DNA of 64,000 nt from Nitzschia sp. DOCU1. Taxonomy: Eukaryota > Bacillariophyta > Bacillariophyceae > Bacillariales > Bacillariaceae. The translations under genes were made by a program, and so were the position numbers. Positions 44,133 to 53,866 of this stretch are shown one piece after another. The notes beneath the pieces are model-generated. The model did not search any database and was not told where the DNA came from. It saw only the letters and a program-made list of their open reading frames with translations. Every line of letters begins with the position of its first letter. The first letter of the stretch is position 1. The DNA is taken from positions 1,488,001 through 1,552,000 of the forward strand of contig OX596000.1 of NCBI GenBank assembly GCA_951394045.1, given 5' to 3'.

Positions 44133-46262
44133 CTACCTAGTTTGGTTGCCGTCGCCGTCCATGCACTTCTCTCGTTGTACGTCTAGGACCTCGGAAATGT
44201 CAACTTGCAAAAATGTCCATTCGTGTTCGTACTCCAAAGGGATCGTCCCCTCGAAACAATTGGCTGAGAAGTTGGCCAGAGTGATGTTTCTCCAAGAAGC
44301 GTAGGCCTCTGGAAGAGTGCCTGTTAGATAATTGTCATCCAGTCTTACAATCTCCACATTTACCAACTGGCTCCAAGCGGCAGGAAGTGTGCCAGTCAAG
44401 GCATTTTGATGAATGAACAACCATGACAAAGCGCTCAATTGACTCCAAGTGTCAGGAAGTGTACCCGCCAGATGGTTGAAGTGTAGAGCCGCAATCGCCA
44501 TGTTGGACAGTTCACTCCAAGCGTTGGGGAGTGTCCCTGTTAAGACATTACCATAAAGTGACAAGATCGAAATTTCAGACCATTTACTCCAACTGGGGGG
44601 AAGTGTGCCGGTTACATGGTTATCGTAGAGATACACGTGATCCAGGTTTGACAATTGACTCCAAGTGTCGGGAAGTGTGCCAGTCAAAGCGTTTTGAGAT
44701 AAGGACAGCGATGATAAGGCGGCCCATTGACTCCAGGAGTCGGGAAGGGTGCCAGTCAAGGCATTTAGAGATGAGGAGAACCATGTCAAGGCGGTCCATG
44801 CACTCCAAGAGTCGGGAAGTGTACCAGTCAAGGCATTTTGATAAAGTAACAACCATGACAAGGCGGTCCATTGATTCCAATCGTCCGGAAGTGTGCCGGT
44901 AAATTGGTTGAAGTGTAGAGACACAAACTCCACGTTCGAACATCCACTCCAATCGCCCGGGAGTGTCCCTGTCAACTCATTCTTGGCTAACTCAATATAA
45001 GTCAAATTTGAAAGTTGACCTATTTCGGTGGGGAGGGTTCCCGTCAGCTTGTTGTAATAAAATGATAGAACGCGGAGATGAGACAAAGTTTCAAATAATG
45101 AAACAGGAAGCGTGCCTGTCAATAAGTTGCTGGACAGCCATAGGTGTTGAAGATTAGTGAGAAGTCCCAACTCGGTGGGAATGGTTCCACTTAGGCTACA
45201 TGCGGTAAGAACCAATACTTCCAGCCCAGTCAGCTTGAACAACCAGGATGGTATTGGCGAAGGGTTAAAACCGTTGCCATCATCAAACATGTTATCCATA
45301 TCCAGCTCTATGAGTCCCGATAGATATCGTAGAGCGCTCGGTATGGTACTTTGGATGCCATTTTGAGCGATACGAAGAGATTCAACTCGTCCTTGAGTAT
45401 CGCATCGGATCACACCAGCTGGAAGGGATTTGACGTTGTAACCGTCCGAAGCCCCAGAGGTATCGTAATAATCAATCCTTTCTTTCCATGTGCACTCGTC
45501 GTCCTTGGAAAGAAAGCGAAGCTGATTCCACCATGCAGTTCCATTAGTTGCGAAATAGAAATTTGCAAGGACGAATCGTTGTACGATCCGCCATTCGGGA
45601 GTGTATGGATCATCCAATATGCCACTCTCATCGTCCACAGTCAACCAACGATAGGCCATTTGCGCAATGATAGTATCATTCCTGGAGCCTTCAGCTTCGA
45701 TAATTGGTTGCAAAATCAGCCATGGATCCTTCCCCTCTGGCGCGGAGGTTGGAGAAGGAGTCTTCAGGTGTTCGCCATTGTCGTCTTGACGCGTCAATGG
45801 AAATACAATAGCCAAGGTGGTACTAACTGCAACCACAAAAAGGACAATCGACCTGCGATACAACCGCCGAGTCTGAGCTTCGACGTGGGTTTCGTTTTGA
45901 ATGACAGTGGCTTCTATAGTTGACCGTGTCATTGTGGCTGCTTGGCGCTGCGGCTCGCCCACAACATAGGCATCCACTTGCAGTGCGACCGTGGCATCGT
46001 CCTCGTCTGCTGGAGTGGTTCTAGTAGTCGTAGTGACTCCGCCCGCCACTTGTCCTTCTACATCCGCCTCGCTGTCAGTCTCGTTGATGTTCTGCTGATT
46101 ATCATCGCCAGCCATTTCGTGCGCCTCCTCACAAGACGCCGTTGCTCTCGGGGGCTGTCGCGAAGCATCCCCGTCAATTTCCTCGTCGTATCTCCCAGGT
46201 CTTGTTTTGTTCCCTGGTCCTTTCATTCTTCGTCTTTCTTTGCTTGTCTTTTGGACGACCAT
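44133..46262 (-). CDS. Intact LRR membrane protein (709 or 697 aa)
   Basis: Single exon on the minus strand. The first ATG is 46262, but ATG 46226 begins MKGPGNKTRPGRY, aligning with the start of the copy at 6853, so 46226 is the likelier start. Order: leader with GRYDEE and SRQPP; acidic region; ALQVDAYVVGEPQ; IEATVIQNETHVEAQTRR; one membrane segment (about residues 131–157, SIVLFVVAVSTTLAIVFPL); juxtamembrane domain with WRIVQRFVLANFYFATNG and DECTW; about sixteen LRRs with LTGTLPxSWSxW, more than in the 6853 copy; and a C-terminal cap with Cys residues, ending GDGNQTR. No cytoplasmic enzyme domain. LRR number variation among copies suggests repeat-unit exchange. Intact across all 709 codons. 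Confidence 0.93.
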   Translation of the reverse strand: MVVQKTSKERRRMKGPGNKTRPGRYDEEIDGDASRQPPRATASCEEAHEMAGDDNQQNINETDSEADVEGQVAGGVTTTTRTTPADEDDATVALQVDAYVVGEPQRQAATMTRSTIEATVIQNETHVEAQTRRLYRRSIVLFVVAVSTTLAIVFPLTRQDDNGEHLKTPSPTSAPEGKDPWLILQPIIEAEGSRNDTIIAQMAYRWLTVDDESGILDDPYTPEWRIVQRFVLANFYFATNGTAWWNQLRFLSKDDECTWKERIDYYDTSGASDGYNVKSLPAGVIRCDTQGRVESLRIAQNGIQSTIPSALRYLSGLIELDMDNMFDDGNGFNPSPIPSWLFKLTGLEVLVLTACSLSGTIPTELGLLTNLQHLWLSSNLLTGTLPVSLFETLSHLRVLSFYYNKLTGTLPTEIGQLSNLTYIELAKNELTGTLPGDWSGCSNVEFVSLHFNQFTGTLPDDWNQWTALSWLLLYQNALTGTLPDSWSAWTALTWFSSSLNALTGTLPDSWSQWAALSSLSLSQNALTGTLPDTWSQLSNLDHVYLYDNHVTGTLPPSWSKWSEISILSLYGNVLTGTLPNAWSELSNMAIAALHFNHLAGTLPDTWSQLSALSWLFIHQNALTGTLPAAWSQLVNVEIVRLDDNYLTGTLPEAYASWRNITLANFSANCFEGTIPLEYEHEWTFLQVDISEVLDVQREKCMDGDGNQTR

Positions 46263-47213
46263 ATCTGCTTCTTCTGTAATGCTGTGAGAGACAAATCGTT
46301 ATAGGAAGCGGAAGGGAAAGCCGGATATCAGTCAATGGTCAGAAGGCGTTGGAAACGCTTCAACAGAACGATGGATAGGCGGTTCCGCCGCTGCCCGCAG
46401 ACCTGCAAAGGTTGCTGCGGCACGCTTGACGATAAAAGCCCTTTCGCCGGGCTTGGCTATTGACACGCGTTGTTGTTACGGATCATAAAAGTACTGTGTT
46501 GGACGATGTTAGAGTCCTTCTTAACCCCCTTCGCCATCGGAACATGGAGCATACTTTTATTTTTCACATAATCCACCGGCGATGGCATCGACTTCGTCAG
46601 ATCGTGCCCGCGAATCAGTAAGAGCCCCTTCTCTTGGGCATTAGAAACGATGGGGGCGATGTGCTTGTATGATATTGGTTATCCCTGCTGCGGAATGCTG
46701 GAAGCGAGATGCCCCATGGTTGCGGCAAACGTCAGTGGCTCAATTTTTTTGGCGGGAATTCTTTCGAGATTCCACGCGTCGCGAAGGATGCAACGCCGTG
46801 CTCGGATTAGTCATATTACTGATATCGGATTGATTTTTGGTGGGAATCCTTTCCCCCTTTTTCCCCGTATCTTTCTGGAACGTGCCACAGCGCGACGAGC
46901 CGCAAAATGAGCCATGGGACCCCCTGAAGGATTTGAAGTTGGTTGTAATTTCACGTCGCGAGAAATAACACGGTGGTATTATTTAAGAAAGATTTTGTTT
47001 TAACGTTATTTCTTCCTCCCCCTTTCACGTCTTAATCAGAAATTATCTCAAATGCATGCTTTTACCGCTGACATTTACCCTTTGGAGCACAGAGGATTAC
47101 CACGCAGTTTCTGCCGCCATCCGTTGGCGTCGACACAAAAACAACAAACAAACAACGACAATAACAATAACAACAAAGTTTGAAAACGGTGCACTTCTAT
47201 CTTTAGAATAATG
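46263..47213. other. Intergenic region upstream of the minus-strand LRR gene
   Basis: It contains copy 2 of the dispersed GCGGGAATTC repeat (46740–46895), plus an A/C-rich run (CAACAAACAAACAACGACAA…) at 47140–47180. No gene is supportable. Confidence 0.5.
46740..46895. repeat. Dispersed upstream repeat, copy 2
   Basis: GCGGGAATTCTTTCGAGATT, CCACGCGTCGCGAAGGATG, GCTCGGATTAGTCATATTACTG, GGTGGGAATCC and TTTCCCCGTATCTTTC match 33928–34145 in order. It lies about 0.5 kb upstream of the LRR gene start. Confidence 0.7.
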
Positions 47214-48240
47214 CTAATGCACACTTTGATACATAAAATTTGCACGAAAGGTAAATGCCTCCCAGATGTCACAAAAGAAATCAACCTCCCACATCTGCTC
47301 TGTGAAACCTCTTCGAATGAAACGTGACATCTTACACCGTTGCACTCCACGCTCATTCCCAGATCGCACTACTGCAACACACCCTGATCGAAGAACTCTG
47401 TCACCGCCAAACTTTTCATTTGCCTCATCTGGTTGGCAGCACAGCTGTCCATGTTTCTGGGCCTCAAGACGACGTAGATGATATCCCTTGTCCAAAATGT
47501 TTAGAAAAGGCCTGTTGGACGTGGGATCCTTCTTCTCTGCAAACTCTTGTTGATGAAGCAAGATTTGTGTGTCCCTGATTTGTCGATCCTCGTCGCTGTG
47601 TCCAGTCACAAGTGGCAAGCTATAAATCCATCCACATAGCTGTAGTGCCACCCCGGCCTTGGCACAGCACATACCATAATAGTTATTGTGTAGGGCTCTG
47701 TTGAGATCCGCAGAGTTGGGATTTGGAAAAGGTATGTTTGTTGTGTCATGCATGATAACTCGGTGGTCATCAACTTTGCTAAAATGATTGTTCCAATTGT
47801 CTTTGCGCAGGTCTGCATCTTCTTTGTAGGATGCATACATGGGCCAGCGTTGTCGACAATCCAGCTCATCACGGTTGCGTTTCACAATGGATTTTCGGAG
47901 TGTCTGCCAATGGGCCCCATAAGATTTTTCAAGTTCTGTGACCCGGATGTATGTTCGACCCCATGAAAACTCAAAATAGAGAACAAGCTCTTCCAACCAC
48001 GTCAATTTTGTGACTGTAGTCGTCATTTTGTCAAAGTCACCTCCGTATATGATTGTTGCATACCGCAGCAAGTGCTTCAGGTCGGTAAATCCAGTGCGCC
48101 TTTTCACTTCTTTTGGACACAACGAGCCAATTGTAATCTGAACCTGTTCCTCCTTCTTCAGCAGTTCTCCCCCAGGCAGGCTGTATTTGTTTGTTTCTTC
48201 TTCCACCATGCACAGTCTTTCCCCAGTATGTACTCAACAA
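47214..48240 (-). pseudogene. DDE transposase-like domain (DDE_Tnp_4 type)
   Basis: The continuous minus-strand frame 48209..47214 has about 331 codons. A candidate DDE triad, numbered from 48209, is D155 in HDTTNIPFPNP, D240 in NILDKGYHLRR and E286 in SGNERGV; the last two are 45 residues apart and a KMSRF segment follows, as in the NR-x-x-VE-x-x-F-x-x-K end of PIF/Harbinger-like and DDE_Tnp_4 transposases. The segment upstream (TGFTDLKHLLRYATIIYGGD…LTWLEELVLYFEFSWG) is helical, as in their N-terminal parts. A TGA at 48236–48234 separates it from the nuclease part in the same phase. The bases between about 48370 and 48190 read better in another frame (EPFGTLYHPAWLKWQVIVEY), indicating paired frameshifts. 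Identification is from motif order only. Confidence 0.6.
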
Positions 48241-50006
48241 TTACTTGCCATTTCAACCAGGCAGGATGGTACAACGTGCCGAAAGGTTCTTTTTTCACAT
48301 TTTTGTCGTGGTGGGATTTTAAGGAGCGATGCCAAAATCCAAATGAGTCCAGCAACATCCTGGATATGTACATTTATGTCCACTATCAACTTCTCAATAT
48401 CCCGGACAGTGCAGGATTTAATAATCTGAAAATCATCTGTAGACACGTGTAGGGCTGACGTTGGAAGCAAGGGAAACTTGACATCTTTGACCTCCTTTTG
48501 GAAAAACTTGAAGGCACCATCCTGCAACTGCAAGACCAACCCCATGACTTGCCGGTAGGTGGCAGCCTGAGGCACTGGCTGGCCTGCCTCTTCCAGGGCA
48601 GCCCTCATTTCAGTTTCATCTTCCTCGGCACTTCCCATGCCAGCTAGTGTGTGTCGTGCACACGTGCAGCATAGCCAAGAATCCTTAGTAATATCCTCTA
48701 AGGGCAGCATCTTGCAAAATTTGCATAAAATAGCACTGCACAACATACACTTTGTGGAGCCGCCCTCATCTTTTAAGAAAACATGGCTCGTTCCAGGCTT
48801 ATATCCCATGCAGGTGCCCAGGGGTGGGCCTGCCACAATCGTGATGGAGGTGTTGCTGAGGGAAAATTCATGTATGTACTGGTCTAGTTGGCATGGCTTC
48901 TCTCCATACACATAGCCCTGGTTGCTTGGCTTGTAGATCAGCAATTTTGCCACGCAGAACATAGCTTCAGGAGACAAGGCGCCTGGGAACTTGCTCATGG
49001 TTTCAATAATAATCAAGTTGAGTTCATCGGGAGATTTACCCTGGTGTCCTCCAAGTAGTGCAGTGACAGCAGATGCTCCCTTTCCAGGAACCCCACCTGG
49101 ACAAGCATCGCAACCAAGAACACACGCAATCAAGGCTCTAGTCATCGGATTGACTATTCCAGAGAACACTGGATGATTTGGTGTTCGCCCACCACTAGCC
49201 TTATCAAAAGGATTGCAGTTGATTCTTGGCTCTAGAAGCTGCTGGATGGCTTCTGCCAAACATGCTTGTCCGGTGTACAGGCGAGCTGTCTGGATAGCCA
49301 ATTCGTTGCTTGTCCGTGTAGTCAACTTTAGATCCTTGACTAATAGATCCATTGTTCTTGACAAATCCTTTCCTTGGCCAATGTACATTGCAAAGTCTGA
49401 GTCACCAGATATAACAAAGTCGGCTTTCCCATCCAGCACATGCTTGGCAATGCAGGGGTCCGCCTGCATCGGAGCAATTTCAAAGGAAAAATTGCCACCC
49501 TCGCCATTTACAAACCCAGATGCGAACTCACTGCATCTTTCACTGAAATCTTCAGGCAAAAGTTGTCGTTGAATAGCATTTTCAAGCGATTTTACTTCCT
49601 TCTGCTTATCTGCAATTGCATCCTCCTCAGAATCAGTGTTGTTGAGTAGGCTCTGTAGCTCGTTCCGTCTAAATATCACCTCAATCGCATTTTTCGCAGC
49701 TTTTGCTCGTCTTTCGCAAGATGCTCGTTTGGATGCATGTCAGATCTGTGGATTATCACATATGATGTGAATATCACACTTCTTTTTCGTGAAATCAGTG
49801 GCTATTCTTGCTATCGCCCCATCTGGGGAGAAAGCAGAGCGGTCATGGATGTACTTGAATGCGAGAAGGTTGGCATCAATCACACCCTTCAGCCTGCGAT
49901 TCTCAGTCGTAGCATCTGCCAGCTGTTGTAGTACAAACAGCACTTCATCAAAGGGCGCCAATGCCTTTCGGGGGGCGTTGCCCGTATTGAGAAATTTACC
50001 GTCCAT
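48234..50006 (-). pseudogene. XPG/FEN-family nuclease-like protein with zinc-binding segment, one nonsense codon
   Basis: Reading from ATG 50006: the N-region motif GVIDANLLAFKYIH (about residue 40), then HIICDNPQ. A TGA (49742–49740) replaces an expected Arg codon, and the same frame continues HASKRASCERRAKAAKNAIE. The I-region follows as APMQADPCIAKHVLDGKADF then VISGDSDF (Asp 202 and 204), the acidic signature of FEN1/XPG nucleases. LGCDACPGGVPGKGASAV (297–314) matches the helix-hairpin-helix that binds DNA. A Cys/His cluster C420xxC…C428xxC…CCxC…H452 could bind zinc. The chain stops at 48236–48234. The catalytic Asp in IDA is kept, so the ancestor was probably active. A host FEN1, EXO1 or GEN1 is unlikely because of the zinc segment and the transposase-like continuation. 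Confidence 0.65.
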
Positions 50007-50498
50007 CCCAAAGGAGCTGTCATTTGCACATTGACGGATTATGGAAACCTAGCCTTGCTCAAAAGTTCCCGCTGTTCAATGACATTAGTCGTCGCCCTGG
50101 TCGACTTTGAAAACACTACAAATTACAGCGTTTCGTGCAAACAGTCGCATCCTTTTGGCGGCAACGTGGCGCTCTTCAGCGATTCATGCTCGCCTCGCAA
50201 GAAGGATCTATTCAATCTGGTGGCTAGACTGTCTTCGAGTAGCCTCTATCAGAAAGTGAAGTTTGTTCAAAACGATCGAATGATGAGACTGATTCTTTAT
50301 TCATATGGGGATCAACGAACGAGCAGATCGAGAAACAATGTCTAGCCTTCTCGGACGCACACATGCTGCACATATGCGGATTGAAGTGTTGCAATATGAT
50401 CCTCGGGGTGCCATGACCCTTCCTCTTTCGACAACATTGAGCTATATGCGACATGTACGATATCTACTGGTTACTACAAAAGATCCGAGAAAAAAATT
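50007..50498. other. Intergenic region between the element and an LRR relic
   Basis: About 490 bp without a supportable gene. If the element has a terminal repeat on this side I do not see its partner. Confidence 0.45.
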
Positions 50499-51981
50499 CT
50501 ATCCACTGGTTTGGTTGCTGTTCATGCAGTCCTCTCGTTGAATTCCAAACACTTCGGACAAATCAAAACACGGAGACGCCCATTCGGCTTCGTACTCCAA
50601 AGGGATAGTCCCATCCAAACAATCGGCCAAGAAGTCGGCTATAATAATGTTTGTCCAAGAAGCGTATGATTCAGGGAGAGTGCCAGTCAGATAATTGTCG
50701 TAAAGCCCAACGGCTCTCAAGTTTGTCAACTGCCTCCAACTATTTGGAAGTTTGCCAGCCAACATATTGTCATCCATTTGTCAGTTGGTGCCACGAATTC
50801 GGAAGTGTCCCTGTCAAGGAGTTCCAGCTGAGATCAATGTATTCCAATTTCAAAAGTTCAGCCAACTCGCTTGGAAGCGAATTTCCCCCAATAAAAAGAC
50901 CGCTAAGCTCCGATAAAGATCGGATTACTGAAACAGATATCGTGCCTGTGATGGTGTTATCACCCAGAGAAAGATGTTGAAGAGTGGTGAGCAATCCAAA
51001 CTTGCTGGGAATCATGCCAGTTAGGCTACAAGAGGAAAGATCCAATACTTTCAACCCAGTCAGCTCTGCCAACCAGGATGGCACTGGAGAAGCGTCAAAA
51101 GGATTGAACTCCAAAACCAGCTCTTCGAGGACTCAAAGATATCGTACAATACCTGGTATTGTACTTTGGAGGCCATTTTGAGCAATGCGAAGAGATGCAA
51201 CTTGCCCTTCAGTATCGTATGCCGTAACACCGGCTGGTAAAGAGATATAAGAATACGATTCGCTGATGGTCCCAAGCAGGAGTCCTTCATAGGGAATCGT
51301 TTCTATCCATGTACATTCGTTGTCCTTGGAAAGAAAGCGAAGCTGATTCCACCACGCATTCGCAAGCACAAAGCGTTGCACAATTCGCCATTCCGGAGTG
51401 TATGGATCCTCCAAAATGCCACTCTCGTCTTCCATTGTGAGCCAACGGTATGCCTTTTGCGCATAGATAGTATCATTCTTGCAGCCTTGAGCTTCGAGGA
51501 TAATGGGTTGTAAAATCACCCACGGGTCTTTCAACTCTGGCTTAGTAGCGGTTGGAGAAGCCGTGTTGAAGAATGATGTTTCTCCACCACCGTTGTCGTC
51601 TTGAACCGTCAGTGGCAAAGTGATACCCAATGTCAAAGCCACTAACAATAGCACGACGATCAGGCAACATGAATATCGCAAAGTCCGAGCTTCGACCTGC
51701 GTTTCGTTTTGAATGACAGTCCCTTCTAGTAGTGCTGGCTTTGTTGTTCGTCAGTTTTTTTCCTCCGGGGGTGGTTCGCCTACAACATAGGCGTCGACTT
51801 GAAACACGGCTGTAGCTTGGTCCTCCTCGTCTCCCGGAGAAGGGGTTGTTCCCCGATCGCCGAACATCTCTCGATCATCATCTCTTGTTCCCGCTCTTGC
51901 TGGGGCGGGCTGTCGGGAAGCCACCGCATCATCATCATCGCCATATCTTCCAGCAGGGTTTTGCTCTCGTGGTGCTTACAT
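50499..51981 (-). pseudogene. Decayed LRR membrane protein copy
   Basis: Reading from ATG 51981 on the minus strand: codon 2 is already TAA (51978–51976), after which the leader (PAGRYGDDDDAVASRQPAPA) continues in frame to FQVDAYVVGEPPPEEKN, where a TGA (51753–51751) interrupts it. The same frame then carries GTVIQNETQVEAR, the membrane segment (CLIVVLLLVALTLGITLPL), and the juxtamembrane domain lacking the usual NFYFATNG (RFVLANAWWNQLRF). A third stop lies at 51135–51133 (after GIVRYL). The same frame gives LRRs to QLTNG*, and a frameshift at about 50775 with loss of several repeats leads to the last LRR, the cap and NQTSG. Four lesions plus internal deletion make it clearly dead. The initial ATG-TAA suggests Lys AAA changed to TAA. 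Confidence 0.9.
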
Positions 51982-52238
51982 TATTTCGTCAGGTCGTTGC
52001 AGATGAAATTGGATCCACCCGACAACAGAAACTATGGTCGGTGCAAAAACGAATGGTTTTGGCTGAAATTGTCATCGGTTCTCGTAAAAGTAGTTGAGTA
52101 GAGTAGTCGCGATAAAATGTGCTGACGTAAGTCGGGGTTAACGATCGTTAGGACTAATTGCGTTTTGGACTCAATGGACTCTATTTGATAGAGACGAAGA
52201 AACATGTTGAAAGCGATATTCTCTACGATACCGTGGAT
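51982..52238. other. Upstream flank of the LRR relic
   Basis: Short unassigned stretch between the LRR relic and the first direct repeat. No feature seen. Confidence 0.5.
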
Positions 52239-52641
52239 TATGTACTGTATGCGCCCTGTTGGAGGTCATGTGCGCGGTATGCCGCGAGGTATGCACATCC
52301 GCGCATGAACGACAATAGGGAGCATGAGTAAGTAATTGACCAAAACAGGTTTCGTCTAAACTATGTGTTACTACAGTCAGTACAACAGATCATCAATGAT
52401 CGAACAATAGAGGTGAGTTGTGTCACATGGCTACAAGTTTGCTTACTACCGGTAGGCATACCGGTATGCAATCCGGTATGCAAAATGGTAATCCGACCGA
52501 GAGGTAGAATGTGTGTTCTGGAATCAGCGACACAAAATGTATACATATCTATATAAACATTAATGATTTCAAACGACAAAATAACCGGCGGTTTGGCTTA
52601 CTGGTGGATTACCGGTGGATTACCAAAACGCAATTCGGTAT
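52239..52641 (+). repeat. Direct repeat copy A (~400 bp)
   Basis: From TATGTACTGTATGCGCCC through GAACGACAATAGGGAGCATG, CAAAACAGGTTTCGTC and TACCGGTATGCAATCCGGTA to GCAATTCGGTA. It matches 52903–53505 base for base over long stretches except for the hairpin cassette present only in copy B. It is rich in GGTAATCC/GGTATGCC-type octamers in both orientations. Confidence 0.9.
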
Positions 52642-52902
52642 GCGACCTGTAGCCTGTCGGACTACCATTTTCATCGCGATTCATCGCGTGGTATGAACTT
52701 CCAACTCGCGACCGCAAGCAGGTTTTTCACATTGGTATTCCGAACCGGTAGCGGGTTTGGCCAGTACCAGGATTACCACGTAGATTCTACAGGATTCGCC
52801 GGCGAATAGAGGTGGGCCGGCTCGAATTTGTGTATATTTTGTACCAATTTCTACGAATACCTGTTGCCGGTCGATTACGCAACCTACGATGCGAGAAGTT
52901 AA

Positions 52903-53505
52903 TATGTACTGTATGCGCCCTGTTGGAGGTCATGCGCGCGGTAAGCCGCGAGGTAAGCAATCCTAGGGCGCATGCCCGAGCGATTGCTTACCCACGCGGA
53001 TTACCGAGGAATCACGAGAAACCGAGCCGAGGAACAACACCGAGGGCGCATGCCCGAGGTGTTGTTCCGAGTGCGAGCGTTTCGATCCCGAGGTGGAGGT
53101 GGAGGCAGACCGAGGGCGAATGCCCGAGCGTCTGCCGACTACCGACACCGAGCGGCGTGATTCCGACAGCGCATGAACGACAATGGGGAGCATGAGTAAG
53201 TAATTTACCAAAACAGGTTTCGTCTAAACTATGTGTTACTACAGTCAGTACAAGATCATCAATGATCGGAACAATAGACGTGAGTTGTTCACATGGCTAC
53301 AAATTGGCTTACTACCGGTAGGCATACCGGTATGCAATTCGGTAAGCAAAATGGTAATCCGACCGAGAGGTAGCATGTGTGTTTGGAATCAGCGAGACAA
53401 AATTTATTCATATCTATATAAACATTATTGAATAGAAACGACAAAATAACCGGTGGTTTGGCTTACTGGTGGATTACCGCTGGCTTACCAAAAGGCAATT
53501 CGGTA
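52903..53505 (+). repeat. Direct repeat copy B, carrying an inserted hairpin cassette
   Basis: Second copy, 664 bp downstream of copy A and in the same orientation. After GGTAAGCCGCGAGGTAAGCA it holds about 205 extra bases (about 52960–53167), then resumes at GCGCATGAACGACAATGGGGAG as in copy A. Small differences elsewhere (GGTATGC versus GGTAAGC) show independent drift. Confidence 0.9.
52946..53164 (+). other. Cassette of three hairpins with a shared core
   Basis: Hairpin 1: CCGCG-A-GGTAAGCAATC … GATTGCTTACC-CA-CGCGG (52946–52999). Hairpin 2: GGAACAACACC … GGTGTTGTTCC (53031–53068), 11 perfect pairs. Hairpin 3: GGCAGAC … GTCTGCC (53104–53136). All three enclose the same core: GGGC, a GCAT or GAAT loop, GCCC, bordered by GA on each side. 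An outer pair GGAATCACG (53008–53016) with CGTGATTCC (53156–53164) could enclose hairpins 2 and 3. The stems differ in sequence but are each self-complementary. Confidence 0.9.
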
Positions 53506-53607
53506 GACCAGGAACTTCCAATGGGGCCCGACTGGCGCGATGACCGGCCGGCGCGAGAACTTTTTTAGCACGTTAAACTGTGTTTCGCGGTAATTCGGTC
53601 AACGGAT

Positions 53608-53723
53608 GCCAAGGACTTTGGCATCATATGCCAAGAACTTTGGCGCAAGCCAAGAACTTTGGCGCAAGCCAAGAACTTTGGGATGATTCGCCAAGAACTT
53701 TGGCGCAAGCCAAGAACTTTGGC
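53608..53723 (+). repeat. Six tandem 15-bp inverted-repeat units GCCAAGAACTTTGGC
   Basis: Units begin at 53608 (GCCAAGGACTTTGGC), 53630, 53649, 53668 (ends GGG), 53690 and 53709, with period 19 or 22 and CGCAA-like spacers. Each unit is itself an imperfect palindrome (CCAA/TTGG). They end about 140 bp before the aminotransferase relic. A lone copy occurs at 56647–56660, about 300 bp before the cysteine synthase. Confidence 0.9.
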
Positions 53724-53866
53724 ATCGATTCGTGATTGGAGTGCTCGGCTCAACGGATCAATGAGTTCGCCGATTTGCTCTTTGTACCTTTGCCCATTCC
53801 TCGTCCTTGTCAATCCGCAGCATTTCACCTCCCTCTCTTTCACTTCATCCAAGGAATCATCGTCAC

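Larger units (their letters stand above)
47214..50006 (-). mobile_element. Decayed transposon-like unit: XPG-type nuclease plus DDE transposase
   Basis: A 2.8-kb minus-strand region reads first as an XPG/FEN-like nuclease, then a Cys-rich zinc-binding segment, then a DDE transposase-like domain. Nuclease and transposase parts are in the same phase over 930 codons apart from a nonsense codon and a local double frameshift, so they were probably one polyprotein or fusion. I could not identify terminal inverted repeats or target duplications, so the ends are those of the coding remains only. It sits between two LRR copies. Confidence 0.6.

Noticed and set aside
47214..50250. Terminal inverted repeats for the transposon-like unit
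   Set aside because: Comparison of the flanks by eye gave no convincing inverted match, so no element boundaries are claimed.
53608..53723. CRISPR-like array
   Set aside because: Units are 15 bp and spacers only 4–7 bp and nearly identical; the genome is eukaryotic. It is a tandem palindrome array.
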